Made by a program: the position numbers and the translations under genes. Shown here one piece after another: positions 1-5,926 of a stretch of 8,585 nucleotides of DNA; within the stretch, counting starts at the first letter, position 1, and each line of letters starts with the position of its first letter. The DNA lies in assembly GCA_964571805.1 (NCBI GenBank), contig CAZNDI010000047.1, forward strand, positions 1-8,585, given 5' to 3'. The DNA comes from JAUHWS01 sp964571805. Lineage in GTDB: Bacteria; Patescibacteriota; Gracilibacteria; UM-FILTER-43-11. A model generated the notes under the pieces. The model made no database searches. It saw nothing but the letters and a program-made list of their open reading frames with translations, and was not told the origin of the DNA.

Positions 1-108
1 ACTGTTAATAATTTCAAGAAAGATCACCCCACCCTCATTAAGCGTTGTGGAAGCCTAGATATAGAAGGCCTATTTGAGACCATTGAAAAAACTAAAAACT
101 CAATTTAA
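1..108 (+). CDS. 3' end of an unidentified protein (partial, cut by window start)
   Basis: Reading frame 1 is open from the first base to a TAA at 106-108 and gives a 35-residue C-terminal fragment. The fragment is hydrophilic, contains the stretch HPTLIKRCGSLDIEG and ends in a Lys-rich helix-like tail (FETIEKTKNSI). I do not recognise the family and give no function. The stop lies 31 bases before the murJ start on the same strand, so the gene could be the first visible member of the same transcription unit. The open frame, ordinary codon use and stop just before the next gene support a real coding end, but the fragment is too short to be certain. Confidence 0.55.
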   Translation, partial: TVNNFKKDHPTLIKRCGSLDIEGLFETIEKTKNSI

Positions 109-139
109 CCTCATATAAATTTTTTATAAAGCAAATTCT

Positions 140-1525
140 ATGCCCTCCTTCCTCCGCAATCTCCGAGAAAAACATGACCTCAAAACGCTGATTTTTTATT
201 CTTCATGGGCGCTGACGATCACCTCGGGCATGAGCTATTTTTTTGGAATGCTGCGCGACAGAGCCTTTGCCCATACCTTTGGCCTTTCCAAAACCCTCGA
301 CATTTACAACGCCGCGTTCACGTTGCCAGAAATGCTGTATAACGTGCTTATTTTAAGCGTGCTTTCGGCGGGATTTGTACCCATCTTCACCCAAAAATAT
401 GATGAGCACAAACAGGCGGGCTATCGCTATGCTCATCAAATGATGTCCTGGGGGGTTGCCATTGTGGTTTTAGGTTCGGTCTTATCCATCATTTTTCTCC
501 CCTATTTTTCCCATTTATTGGTGGATTATAAAGGGACAGACCTGCAGGAATATATAAAAGTGACGCGACTCATGCTCCTTTCCCCGCTTATTTTTGCCAT
601 CAGCAGTATTTACGGACAAGTACTCCTCAGTCTGAAAGAATTTTTTTGGTACGGCCTCTCCCCTGTCTTTTATAATTTGGGAATCATCGTGGGAGTGAGC
701 TACCTTTATCCCCATTTCGGCGTGATGGGAATGGTGGTTGGGACTTTATTTGGAGCCTTGCTCCATCTTCTGAACCGGATGTGGGCGGTTAAAAAAAGAA
801 AATTTAAATTCAAGATAAAACCCGATTTTAAGCTGACCCCAGAGATGAAAGAAACCTTTAAGTTGGCCTATCCTAAAATCCCTCAATATATTTTGGCCCA
901 ATTGATGCTTGCTCAATTCACCAAAATCGCCACCAGCCTTCCCGAAGGGAGTGTGACGGCTTATAATTATGGGCGGAATTTTCAGAGCTTGCCGGTGAGT
1001 CTCATCGGGATTGCCATTGCTTTAGCCATGTTTTCAACCTTGAGTCACGATGCGGGGAAAGGGAATTTCGAAAAATTTAAAGCCGATTTTAAAAAGAATC
1101 GTTTCCGAGCCCTTTTCTACACCACTTTGGGGGCTATAGCCCTGGCTTTATTGAGTAAAATAATCATCAGCGTGGTGTTGGGTGGGGGTGAATTTGGGGA
1201 GAAAGACATTCAATTGGTCACGGGGGTGTTAATGGTTTATTGTATTTCGGTCCCCTTAGAAAGCATGATGTACATTTACCATCGGGCTTTTTATGCCCTG
1301 CGCAACACCCTCATTCCTGCGCTCATGCACGCCTTCACCATCGGCTTGACGATCTTTGCCGCCTTTATGCTGGCGCCCCACATTGGGATTTACTGCATCC
1401 CAGTGAGCTTCGCTGCTGGCCTTGCTTTGCACATCGCCGTACTTGCGAGCGTATTTCCCCTGCTCTTGAAAAGGAGGGAGGCTGCCGTGCACCATGAAGC
1501 CAAAAATTTGGAGGGGCAGGAGTAA
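140..1525 (+). CDS. murJ: Lipid II flippase MurJ (MviN/MVF family integral membrane protein)
   Basis: Family members flip the lipid-linked peptidoglycan precursor (lipid II) across the cytoplasmic membrane. The 461-residue product is almost entirely hydrophobic helices, a little shorter than the usual 500-520. The MVF signature is clear near the N-terminus: GMLRDRAFAHTFG (36-48), then LDIYNAAFTLP (53-63), then SAGFVPIF (76-83). Later landmarks are SPVFYNLGIIVG (174-185), a helix with YNYGRNFQSLP (275-285) and a C-terminal half with HRAFYALRNTLIPA (381-394). By recalled alignment to the E. coli protein, R39 matches R24, D54 matches D39 and R279 matches R270, while R18 and R52 appear replaced by Y33 and N68. 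The start has no good Shine-Dalgarno, but the preceding 31 bases leave little room for another. The dedA-like gene follows 9 bases after the stop, so the two are probably cotranscribed. A MATE/MOP-type flippase for another polymer is the alternative. Confidence 0.9.
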   Translation: MPSFLRNLREKHDLKTLIFYSSWALTITSGMSYFFGMLRDRAFAHTFGLSKTLDIYNAAFTLPEMLYNVLILSVLSAGFVPIFTQKYDEHKQAGYRYAHQMMSWGVAIVVLGSVLSIIFLPYFSHLLVDYKGTDLQEYIKVTRLMLLSPLIFAISSIYGQVLLSLKEFFWYGLSPVFYNLGIIVGVSYLYPHFGVMGMVVGTLFGALLHLLNRMWAVKKRKFKFKIKPDFKLTPEMKETFKLAYPKIPQYILAQLMLAQFTKIATSLPEGSVTAYNYGRNFQSLPVSLIGIAIALAMFSTLSHDAGKGNFEKFKADFKKNRFRALFYTTLGAIALALLSKIIISVVLGGGEFGEKDIQLVTGVLMVYCISVPLESMMYIYHRAFYALRNTLIPALMHAFTIGLTIFAAFMLAPHIGIYCIPVSFAAGLALHIAVLASVFPLLLKRREAAVHHEAKNLEGQE

Positions 1526-1534
1526 GCGAGTAAG

Positions 1535-2137
1535 ATGAAAGTAGTCCTTTTTCTATTCCCTATTTTCATGTCCTCTCTCGAAGAAATCATCCAGCTCCTC
1601 ATTCTTTACAAATATTACCTTCTTTTTCCCCTCTCAATCTTAGAGGGGCCCATCGTTACGGTTCTTGGAGGATTTCTCGTCACCAAGGGAATTTTCAATT
1701 TTGGTGTCGCCTATATTATTTTAGTACTAGGGGATATTATTGGAGATCTGATTTACTATGCCATTGGAAGGTGGGGGGGCAAACCCTTCATCCATAAATG
1801 GGGTAAATTTTTCGGTTTAAACGAATCAACCGTAATTAAAACGGAGGATCATTTTAAAAATCACAGTATAAAAACTCTCTTATTTGGGAAAACTCAATTG
1901 ATCGGAAGTGTCATTTTAGCGGCTGCAGGTATGACAAAAATGCCTCTTTTTAAATTTATTGGGGTCAACCTTTTGGCTAGCATGATTAAAACCCTAGGGA
2001 TCATGCTCATTGGCTATTATTTTGGCCACGCTTACAACAGTATAGATAAATATTTTGGAGTTTACGGGAAGATCAGCCTTGTTATTATAATTGGCGTATT
2101 AATCTACCTCTTCTTAAAAAAGAAAAAAAAGAAATGA
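1535..2137 (+). CDS. DedA/VTT-domain (SNARE-associated Golgi superfamily) membrane protein
   Basis: DedA proteins are polytopic membrane proteins; several bacterial members recycle undecaprenyl phosphate or other phospholipids across the membrane. This 200-residue product shows the expected order: an acidic re-entrant loop with LEGPIVTVLGG (36-46), a glycine-rich helix GDIIGDLIYYAIGRWGG (66-82), then FGKTQLIGSVILAAAGMTKMP (117-137) where the family usually has F-x-R-x-x-P-x-x-R followed by AGM. Here lysine replaces the first arginine and the second is absent. The C-terminus is a hydrophobic helix followed by six lysines. The first ATG (1535) has an AGGAG at 1518-1522, 12 bases away, which is long spacing. 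The second ATG (1568) gives the more typical N-terminus MSSLEEIIQLL but lacks a ribosome site, so the start is uncertain. The gene sits 9 bases after murJ and overlaps the next gene by four bases. Confidence 0.82.
   Translation: MKVVLFLFPIFMSSLEEIIQLLILYKYYLLFPLSILEGPIVTVLGGFLVTKGIFNFGVAYIILVLGDIIGDLIYYAIGRWGGKPFIHKWGKFFGLNESTVIKTEDHFKNHSIKTLLFGKTQLIGSVILAAAGMTKMPLFKFIGVNLLASMIKTLGIMLIGYYFGHAYNSIDKYFGVYGKISLVIIIGVLIYLFLKKKKKK
2116..2131 (+). other. Tandem in-phase A_AAA_AAG slippery heptamers (possible -1 frameshift site)
   Basis: In the frame of the DedA-like gene the last codons read tta aaa aag aaa aaa aag aaa tga. Two heptamers of the form A AAA AAG fall in the zero frame, at 2116-2122 and 2125-2131. 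This is the heptamer used by E. coli dnaX for -1 frameshifting. The -1 frame is open here and leads through GAA AAA AAA GAA directly into the ATG of the GT4 gene. I see no clear stimulatory stem-loop or internal Shine-Dalgarno, so function is unproven; a lysine-rich tail would give the same bases by chance. Confidence 0.3.
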
Positions 2138-3141
2138 AAAAAGTGGTTTTCATCACCGATGTCTGGCCACCCGAAAGAGATGGGGTAGTCACCTCCCTCC
2201 TCAATCTCAAAAAGGGCTTGGAAGAAGCAGGATTTACCGTTTCTGTCATTCATCCGGGATTATTTTTAAATGTCACCCTTCCTTTTTATAAAGACATAAG
2301 GCTTTCCTTGTTTGCCAGAAGAAAAATGGAAAAGCTCTTGGTAAAGGAAAAACCAGACTACATCCATCTGGCCACCCCTGGCCCCTTAGGCTTATCCGCG
2401 AGAGCCGTTTGTTTAAAAAAGAAATGGAAATTCACCACGTTTTATCACACTCGCGCCCCAGAATATCTCAAAATCAGATTTGGAGGCTTAAAACGGGCCA
2501 CCTATAGCTATTTGAGATGGTTCAATGCTCCCGCTGATAAAATGATGGTCAGTGCCCCAAGTCTGAAGGAGGAGCTAGAGAAAAAAAACTTCAAAAACAT
2601 TTTCATTTGCCCCTTAGGAGTGGATGAGGAACGATTCAAAAAAAACCCTGAGGCCAAAATACCCCCCGGTCTCACCCGGCCCATCTTCACTTTTTTAGGG
2701 CGAATCGGTCCAGAAAAAAACATCAAAGCCTTTTTGGAATGCGATTTGCCAGGCTCAAAGTTGATCATTGGTGAAGGAGCCATGAGACCTCGGTTGGAAA
2801 AAGAATTCAACCAAAACACCCTCTTTGTGGGACGAAAGACGGGGCAGGAGATGGTGGACCTGCTTTCTATTTCGGATGTTTTTGTTTTTCCTTCTAAAAC
2901 AGACACATTTGGACTGAGCATGCTCGAAGCGCTTGCCTGTGGCCTACCTGTGGCCGCTTATGATGTGCCAGGAGCGAGAGACATCATCAGCTCGGGGAAA
3001 GATGGCTACTGTGAGGAAAATTTGGAGCTAGCAGCCAAAAAATGCTTGACCCTTGATCCTGAAGCATGTCGAAAAAAGGCGACTCAATTTTCTTGGAAAA
3101 ATTCAACCAAACACTTCATTCAACATCTCACACACGTTTAG
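2134..3141 (+). CDS. GT4-family glycosyltransferase (GT-B fold, SQD2/MgtA-like)
   Basis: This retaining GT-B enzyme probably transfers a sugar from a nucleotide donor to a membrane lipid or envelope glycan. The 335-residue product has an N-terminal Rossmann half (MKKVVFITDVWPPERDGV) and a segment HLATPGPLGLSARAV (78-92) followed by YHTRAPEY (104-111), typical of the SQD2, MgtA and PimB-like branch. The C-terminal half has GRIGPEKNI (189-197), whose Arg and Lys normally hold the donor phosphates, then GEGAMRPRLE, FVGR and KTDTFGLSMLEALACGLPV. The usual E-x7-E pair is D257-x7-E265, a substitution I recall as common in this branch. There is no signal peptide or membrane helix, so it should act on the cytoplasmic face. 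Its ATG overlaps the stop of the DedA-like gene (ATGA), which implies translational coupling. Donor and acceptor cannot be assigned from sequence. Confidence 0.88.
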   Translation: MKKVVFITDVWPPERDGVVTSLLNLKKGLEEAGFTVSVIHPGLFLNVTLPFYKDIRLSLFARRKMEKLLVKEKPDYIHLATPGPLGLSARAVCLKKKWKFTTFYHTRAPEYLKIRFGGLKRATYSYLRWFNAPADKMMVSAPSLKEELEKKNFKNIFICPLGVDEERFKKNPEAKIPPGLTRPIFTFLGRIGPEKNIKAFLECDLPGSKLIIGEGAMRPRLEKEFNQNTLFVGRKTGQEMVDLLSISDVFVFPSKTDTFGLSMLEALACGLPVAAYDVPGARDIISSGKDGYCEENLELAAKKCLTLDPEACRKKATQFSWKNSTKHFIQHLTHV

Positions 3142-3148
3142 AAATCCC

Positions 3149-3171
3149 AGATCAGGGGCGATCTATTTTTT
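3149..3171 (+). terminator. Weak candidate Rho-independent terminator after the GT4 gene
   Basis: A perfect five-base inverted repeat, AGATC (3149-3153) and GATCT (3160-3164), encloses the loop AGGGGC and is followed by A then six T (3166-3171). It begins 8 bases after the GT4 stop. The stem is short and only moderately GC-rich, so it would be a weak terminator. The right arm and T-run also encode the last two lysines and the stop codon of the convergent GT2 gene. Confidence 0.35.
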
Positions 3172-3837
3172 CATCAAGGCTCTCATCTTCAAAAGCTGCC
3201 GTAGCATTCCTGTCATGCCTATGACTGCCACCAGCTCAAAAAACATTTTAACATCTGCTTTGTAACCTGCGTAAAATCCAAACTTTACAGATTTTCGGGG
3301 GGTGACCACCTCTTTCCAATCCACCACACCCAGACTTCCTTTTTGGGCGATCAAAAGGTCATTTAAAAAAACTTCGAATCCAAACTTAGGCAAGCGGTCT
3401 AATTGATCGAGATCGGGAATCAGAGATTTTTTAAAAACACGTTCCCCTGAAATGAAATCTAAGCCAAAAAGTTTGAAGAGGCTCAAGCTATTTTTCCGCA
3501 GACTCATGGTCATGTGCAGGTCTTGATCATGAATGGGGTTTACTAAAGCCGTGATGTCAGCCTGGGTTAAACCGAGCAAGTCTGAGTCAATGGTCATGAT
3601 CCACTCATTTTTGGCCTCCTGCAACCCCCGCTTGAGAGCTTGGGTTTTGCCTTTATTCTTTGTATAAGTGATGAATTTTATGCCTTTTATCTCCTTCAGT
3701 AAAAGTTCGGAATCATCCGTCGAGCCATCATTGACCACGATGATTTCATCAATCATTTCGTGGTGGATCAGAGCGTCCAAAACGGCTGAAACTCGCTTTG
3801 CCTCATTGTAAACAGGAACGATGCAGGACACTTTCAT
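3163..3837 (-). CDS. GT2-family glycosyltransferase (GT-A fold)
   Basis: The 224-residue product is a short inverting GT-A glycosyltransferase. It opens with MKVSCIVPVYNEAKRV, then EIIVVNDGSTDD (31-42), whose aspartate binds the nucleotide, NKGKTQAL (61-68), and the metal-binding D-x-D motif as DSD (84-86). A later FISGERVFKK (128-137) and LPKFGFEVFLND (149-160) fit the acceptor side of dolichol-phosphate-sugar synthase-like or polysaccharide GT2 enzymes. No clear transmembrane pair follows, although residues 195-218 are hydrophobic to amphipathic and may touch the membrane. The product is shorter than typical family members with C-terminal membrane helices. The start is the first ATG; no Shine-Dalgarno precedes it, only a very AT-rich stretch. 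It converges with the GT4 gene, 21 bases apart, and lies downstream of PAP2-LssY on the same strand beyond a repeat-bearing gap. The sugar and acceptor are unknown. Confidence 0.87.
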   Translation of the reverse strand: MKVSCIVPVYNEAKRVSAVLDALIHHEMIDEIIVVNDGSTDDSELLLKEIKGIKFITYTKNKGKTQALKRGLQEAKNEWIMTIDSDLLGLTQADITALVNPIHDQDLHMTMSLRKNSLSLFKLFGLDFISGERVFKKSLIPDLDQLDRLPKFGFEVFLNDLLIAQKGSLGVVDWKEVVTPRKSVKFGFYAGYKADVKMFFELVAVIGMTGMLRQLLKMRALMKK

Positions 3838-3911
3838 GAAATATATTTTATATATTAACTCATTTTACACACCCTTTACGGATGATTCCTCTTAGTGGCA
3901 ACGCCTTGGGA

Positions 3912-4027
3912 GCGTGGAGCGTGGAGCGTGGAGTGTGGAGCGTGGAGCGTGGAGCTGCTGCTATTTGAAATTGCGCTTAGCTCTCCGCTCACCGCTCACC
4001 GCTTGTGATTAGCCGTTCTCCGCTTGT
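3912..4027. repeat. Heptamer-repeat element, complete copy (inverted arms around a conserved core)
   Basis: Six tandem heptamers GCGTGGA run from 3912 to 3953; the fourth carries T in place of C. A central segment follows (3954-3984), containing TGCTGC, ATTTGAAATT and TTAGCTCT. Then heptamers appear in the opposite orientation: CCGCTCA at 3985-3991 and 3992-3998, and CCGCTTG at 3999-4005. A degenerate half-copy of the right arm (TTAGCCGTTCTCCGCTTG, 4009-4026) ends the element. Reverse-complemented, the right-arm units read GCGGTGA and GCGGAGA, so the arms share GCGnnGA and can pair at five of every seven positions. The element lies between the PAP2-LssY stop and the GT2 start and has no open reading frame of note. 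A second copy begins at 8526. The class is unknown to me; REP-like or MITE-like intergenic repeats are the nearest comparison. Confidence 0.85.
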
Positions 4028-4075
4028 TATTGAAGAAGAGTGAATCGCAGGAGGTGCGTGAGATGAGATATTAAA

Positions 4076-5824
4076 TCAAAACCCTTCTTGTTTGGAAAGA
4101 TCAACAATCGCGGCCTTTCCGTCGGTAAAGAATTGATCTCCAAAGGCATTCAGCCCCAGTTGAGGCTTGACCATTTGAATGTATTTCAAATCGTTTAAAC
4201 CCAGGGATTTTAAAATATAGGCCCGCTCAGCATCGATGTTGGGATCAATTTTATGCGTCAACAGCAACGTATTGCTAAATTTTAACCCCGTGTCAAAACT
4301 GGCTGTGCCCACCCATATGGACTGACCTTCCGGCAACTCATATTCCGTTTTCCACAGGCGGATGTGATGCCTCTCCCGGAAGGTTCCTTTTTTATCCGAA
4401 CGCTGAAAAGCAAACGTTTGAGGTTGAGTGTCAAAATAGGCAGGCGTGACCGTCCCCGTGTTGTAAGACTCATTTTTGAAGGCCGCTGAAAGGGCTTTTA
4501 AACCGTTTGAAACTGTGGCTTGATCCGCCTTATACCAGCCCTTTTCTTGAAAAGAAGCTTCGAGTTTCTGCTGTGTTCCGATAAAAATAAAGCTGACAGG
4601 CTCAACCCGGTGCCCCCTTAAGGATTCGGTATACTTGGTGAGTTGATTGATCGTTTCCAAATCCAAGGTTTGGATGGTTTTAGTCAAATCATCAGTCTGA
4701 ATGGTGCGCAGATGGATGAAAGAGGTATGAAAGGCTAGGGAGAATAAAAGAAGAAGGAAGGGGGCCGCGACCAAGCCTCGGAGAGGGACTCCTTTGGTGT
4801 CCCTAAAAAAATGAAAGAATTTGGATTCAAAATGTTCAAAAAAAGCATATTTTCGATTGACTTCAGCTAAAGTGATTGCCAGAGCCAATAAAGAAAATCC
4901 CAACAAGATGCCCGCCAACAGGTCAGTAGGATAATGAACCCCCATATAAACCCGGCTCAAACTGACGATAGAAATTGTGATAATACTGAAGAGAAAGAGG
5001 AAAAATTTGAGTAAGGGATGCCGGCTGGAACGAGTGAAAAAATAGGTCAAGAAGCCAAAAATAAGGGTAGCAAAAAAAGCATGACCACTAGGAAAGCTGT
5101 GCGTTGTTTCTGAGATGAGACTGAGGCTCTCGTCGGGCCGCACTCGGCCAAAAAGATGCTTAAAAATAAAGTCTGAAAGCCCACCTAAAAGCATCATTCC
5201 CGCAAAAAGAAGCGCCGTGAACCGTTGTCTCTTATAAATGAGATAGGAAATAATGAGGACGGCGATGAATAAAATGGACTGCCAATTCATCAAAAAAGTC
5301 ACGACGCTAAAAAAATCACTTTGATGGGGGGTCCGGATGTCGGGAATGAGATTGAGAATTCGCTCATCCACCACAATGGAGGGGGCTTTAGAAAGCACTT
5401 TGCTGCCCAGGCTTAAAAAAAAGGAAAAGAACAAAAGGGAAATGATCAGGCCCAAAGTGAGCGTCAGAGCCGCAGGACGTTCGCTAAGGAAGAGTTTTCG
5501 GACCGCAGGAATAAGGTGGGGGTATTTTTCTTGGGCTTTGATGACATAAGGATCTTGAAACATACCTCTGAAGCCAGAGAGGAGGATGGAGCCTAAAATC
5601 TTGAGGGGGTGCCTGAGAACGTTGATCAGTTCATACAAAAAAAGGATGACCAAGAGGATTTCAAACAAAATGGCGAAAGCAAAAACTAGGGGGATGCCGA
5701 AGAGGTCCATTTCTTTCACCACAAGGGTCGTCAAAATGAGCAAGCAGGTGACAGTGGCGAGGAGCAGGCTATGAATTTTTATTTTCGAAGGCTTCATCCA
5801 TTGGATTAACATAACACTGCCCAT
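4076..5824 (-). CDS. PAP2-family membrane phosphatase with C-terminal LssY-like domain
   Basis: The 582-residue product joins three parts. Residues 1-140 hold hydrophobic helices separated by a soluble segment (about 85-115). Residues 150-320 are a PAP2 phosphatase with all three motifs intact: KHLFGRVRP (K222 to P230), FPSGH with catalytic H248, and SRVYMGVHYPTD with H297 and D301. After another membrane helix (about 350-366), residues 403-545 resemble the LssY C-terminal domain, including SFIFIG and RERHHIRLW (483-491). PAP2 membrane enzymes remove phosphate from undecaprenyl diphosphate, phosphatidate or related lipids; LssY_C has no firm biochemical role that I know. The start is well supported: GGAGG lies seven bases upstream of this ATG, while ATGs at codons 5 and 10 lack such a site. 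It is divergent from the M23 gene and upstream of GT2 on the same strand. The PAP2 call is strong; the LssY call is from remembered family patterns. Confidence 0.9.
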   Translation of the reverse strand: MGSVMLIQWMKPSKIKIHSLLLATVTCLLILTTLVVKEMDLFGIPLVFAFAILFEILLVILFLYELINVLRHPLKILGSILLSGFRGMFQDPYVIKAQEKYPHLIPAVRKLFLSERPAALTLTLGLIISLLFFSFFLSLGSKVLSKAPSIVVDERILNLIPDIRTPHQSDFFSVVTFLMNWQSILFIAVLIISYLIYKRQRFTALLFAGMMLLGGLSDFIFKHLFGRVRPDESLSLISETTHSFPSGHAFFATLIFGFLTYFFTRSSRHPLLKFFLFLFSIITISIVSLSRVYMGVHYPTDLLAGILLGFSLLALAITLAEVNRKYAFFEHFESKFFHFFRDTKGVPLRGLVAAPFLLLLFSLAFHTSFIHLRTIQTDDLTKTIQTLDLETINQLTKYTESLRGHRVEPVSFIFIGTQQKLEASFQEKGWYKADQATVSNGLKALSAAFKNESYNTGTVTPAYFDTQPQTFAFQRSDKKGTFRERHHIRLWKTEYELPEGQSIWVGTASFDTGLKFSNTLLLTHKIDPNIDAERAYILKSLGLNDLKYIQMVKPQLGLNAFGDQFFTDGKAAIVDLSKQEGF

Positions 5825-5831
5825 GATACCC

Positions 5832-5836
5832 CCTCC
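5832..5836 (-). promoter_or_regulatory. Shine-Dalgarno site of the PAP2-LssY gene
   Basis: Read on the minus strand, GGAGG is followed by seven bases and then the ATG at 5824-5822. It is the best-spaced ribosome binding site in the window and fixes the start of this gene over the in-frame ATGs four and nine codons downstream. Most other genes here lack a recognisable site. Confidence 0.75.
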
Positions 5837-5864
5837 AGGTCAAAATGTCTCTCAATCAATGGGA

Positions 5865-5893
5865 TTGACTTTTTATTATTGATTTATTAAAAT
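5865..5893 (+). promoter_or_regulatory. Sigma70-type promoter for the M23 gene
   Basis: TTGACT (5865-5870) and TAAAAT (5888-5893) are separated by 17 bases, and each matches the consensus at five of six positions. A start of transcription near 5900 would leave a leader of about 27 bases. A perfect TATAAT also occurs at 5905-5910 with TTGATT 20 bases before it (5879-5884), a poor spacing; if used, it would give a leader of only about 10 bases. The gene has no Shine-Dalgarno. Overlapping the -35 is a six-base inverted repeat, TCAATC (5852-5857) and GATTGA (5863-5868), that could be an operator. Confidence 0.55.
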
Positions 5894-5926
5894 TCTCCTC
5901 CCGATATAATTTAAAATTCAACCGGA

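Noticed and set aside
1240..1602. Several 60-85 codon frames overlapping the 3' end of murJ on both strands
   Set aside because: All overlap the conserved MurJ frame, and their Cys/His/Arg-rich or low-complexity translations resemble out-of-frame reading.
2508..2921. 137-codon open frame on the minus strand inside the GT4 gene
   Set aside because: It lies wholly antisense to a gene with clear GT4 motifs, its translation is low in recognisable structure, and no ribosome site or family pattern supports it.
3912..4005. CRISPR array
   Set aside because: Units are seven bases, directly adjacent without spacers, and switch orientation; this does not match any CRISPR repeat-spacer layout.
4050..4074. 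GGAGG followed eight bases later by ATG on the plus strand near the heptamer element
   Set aside because: The frame is ATG AGA TAT TAA, only three codons, and sits antisense just beyond the PAP2-LssY stop; a chance match.
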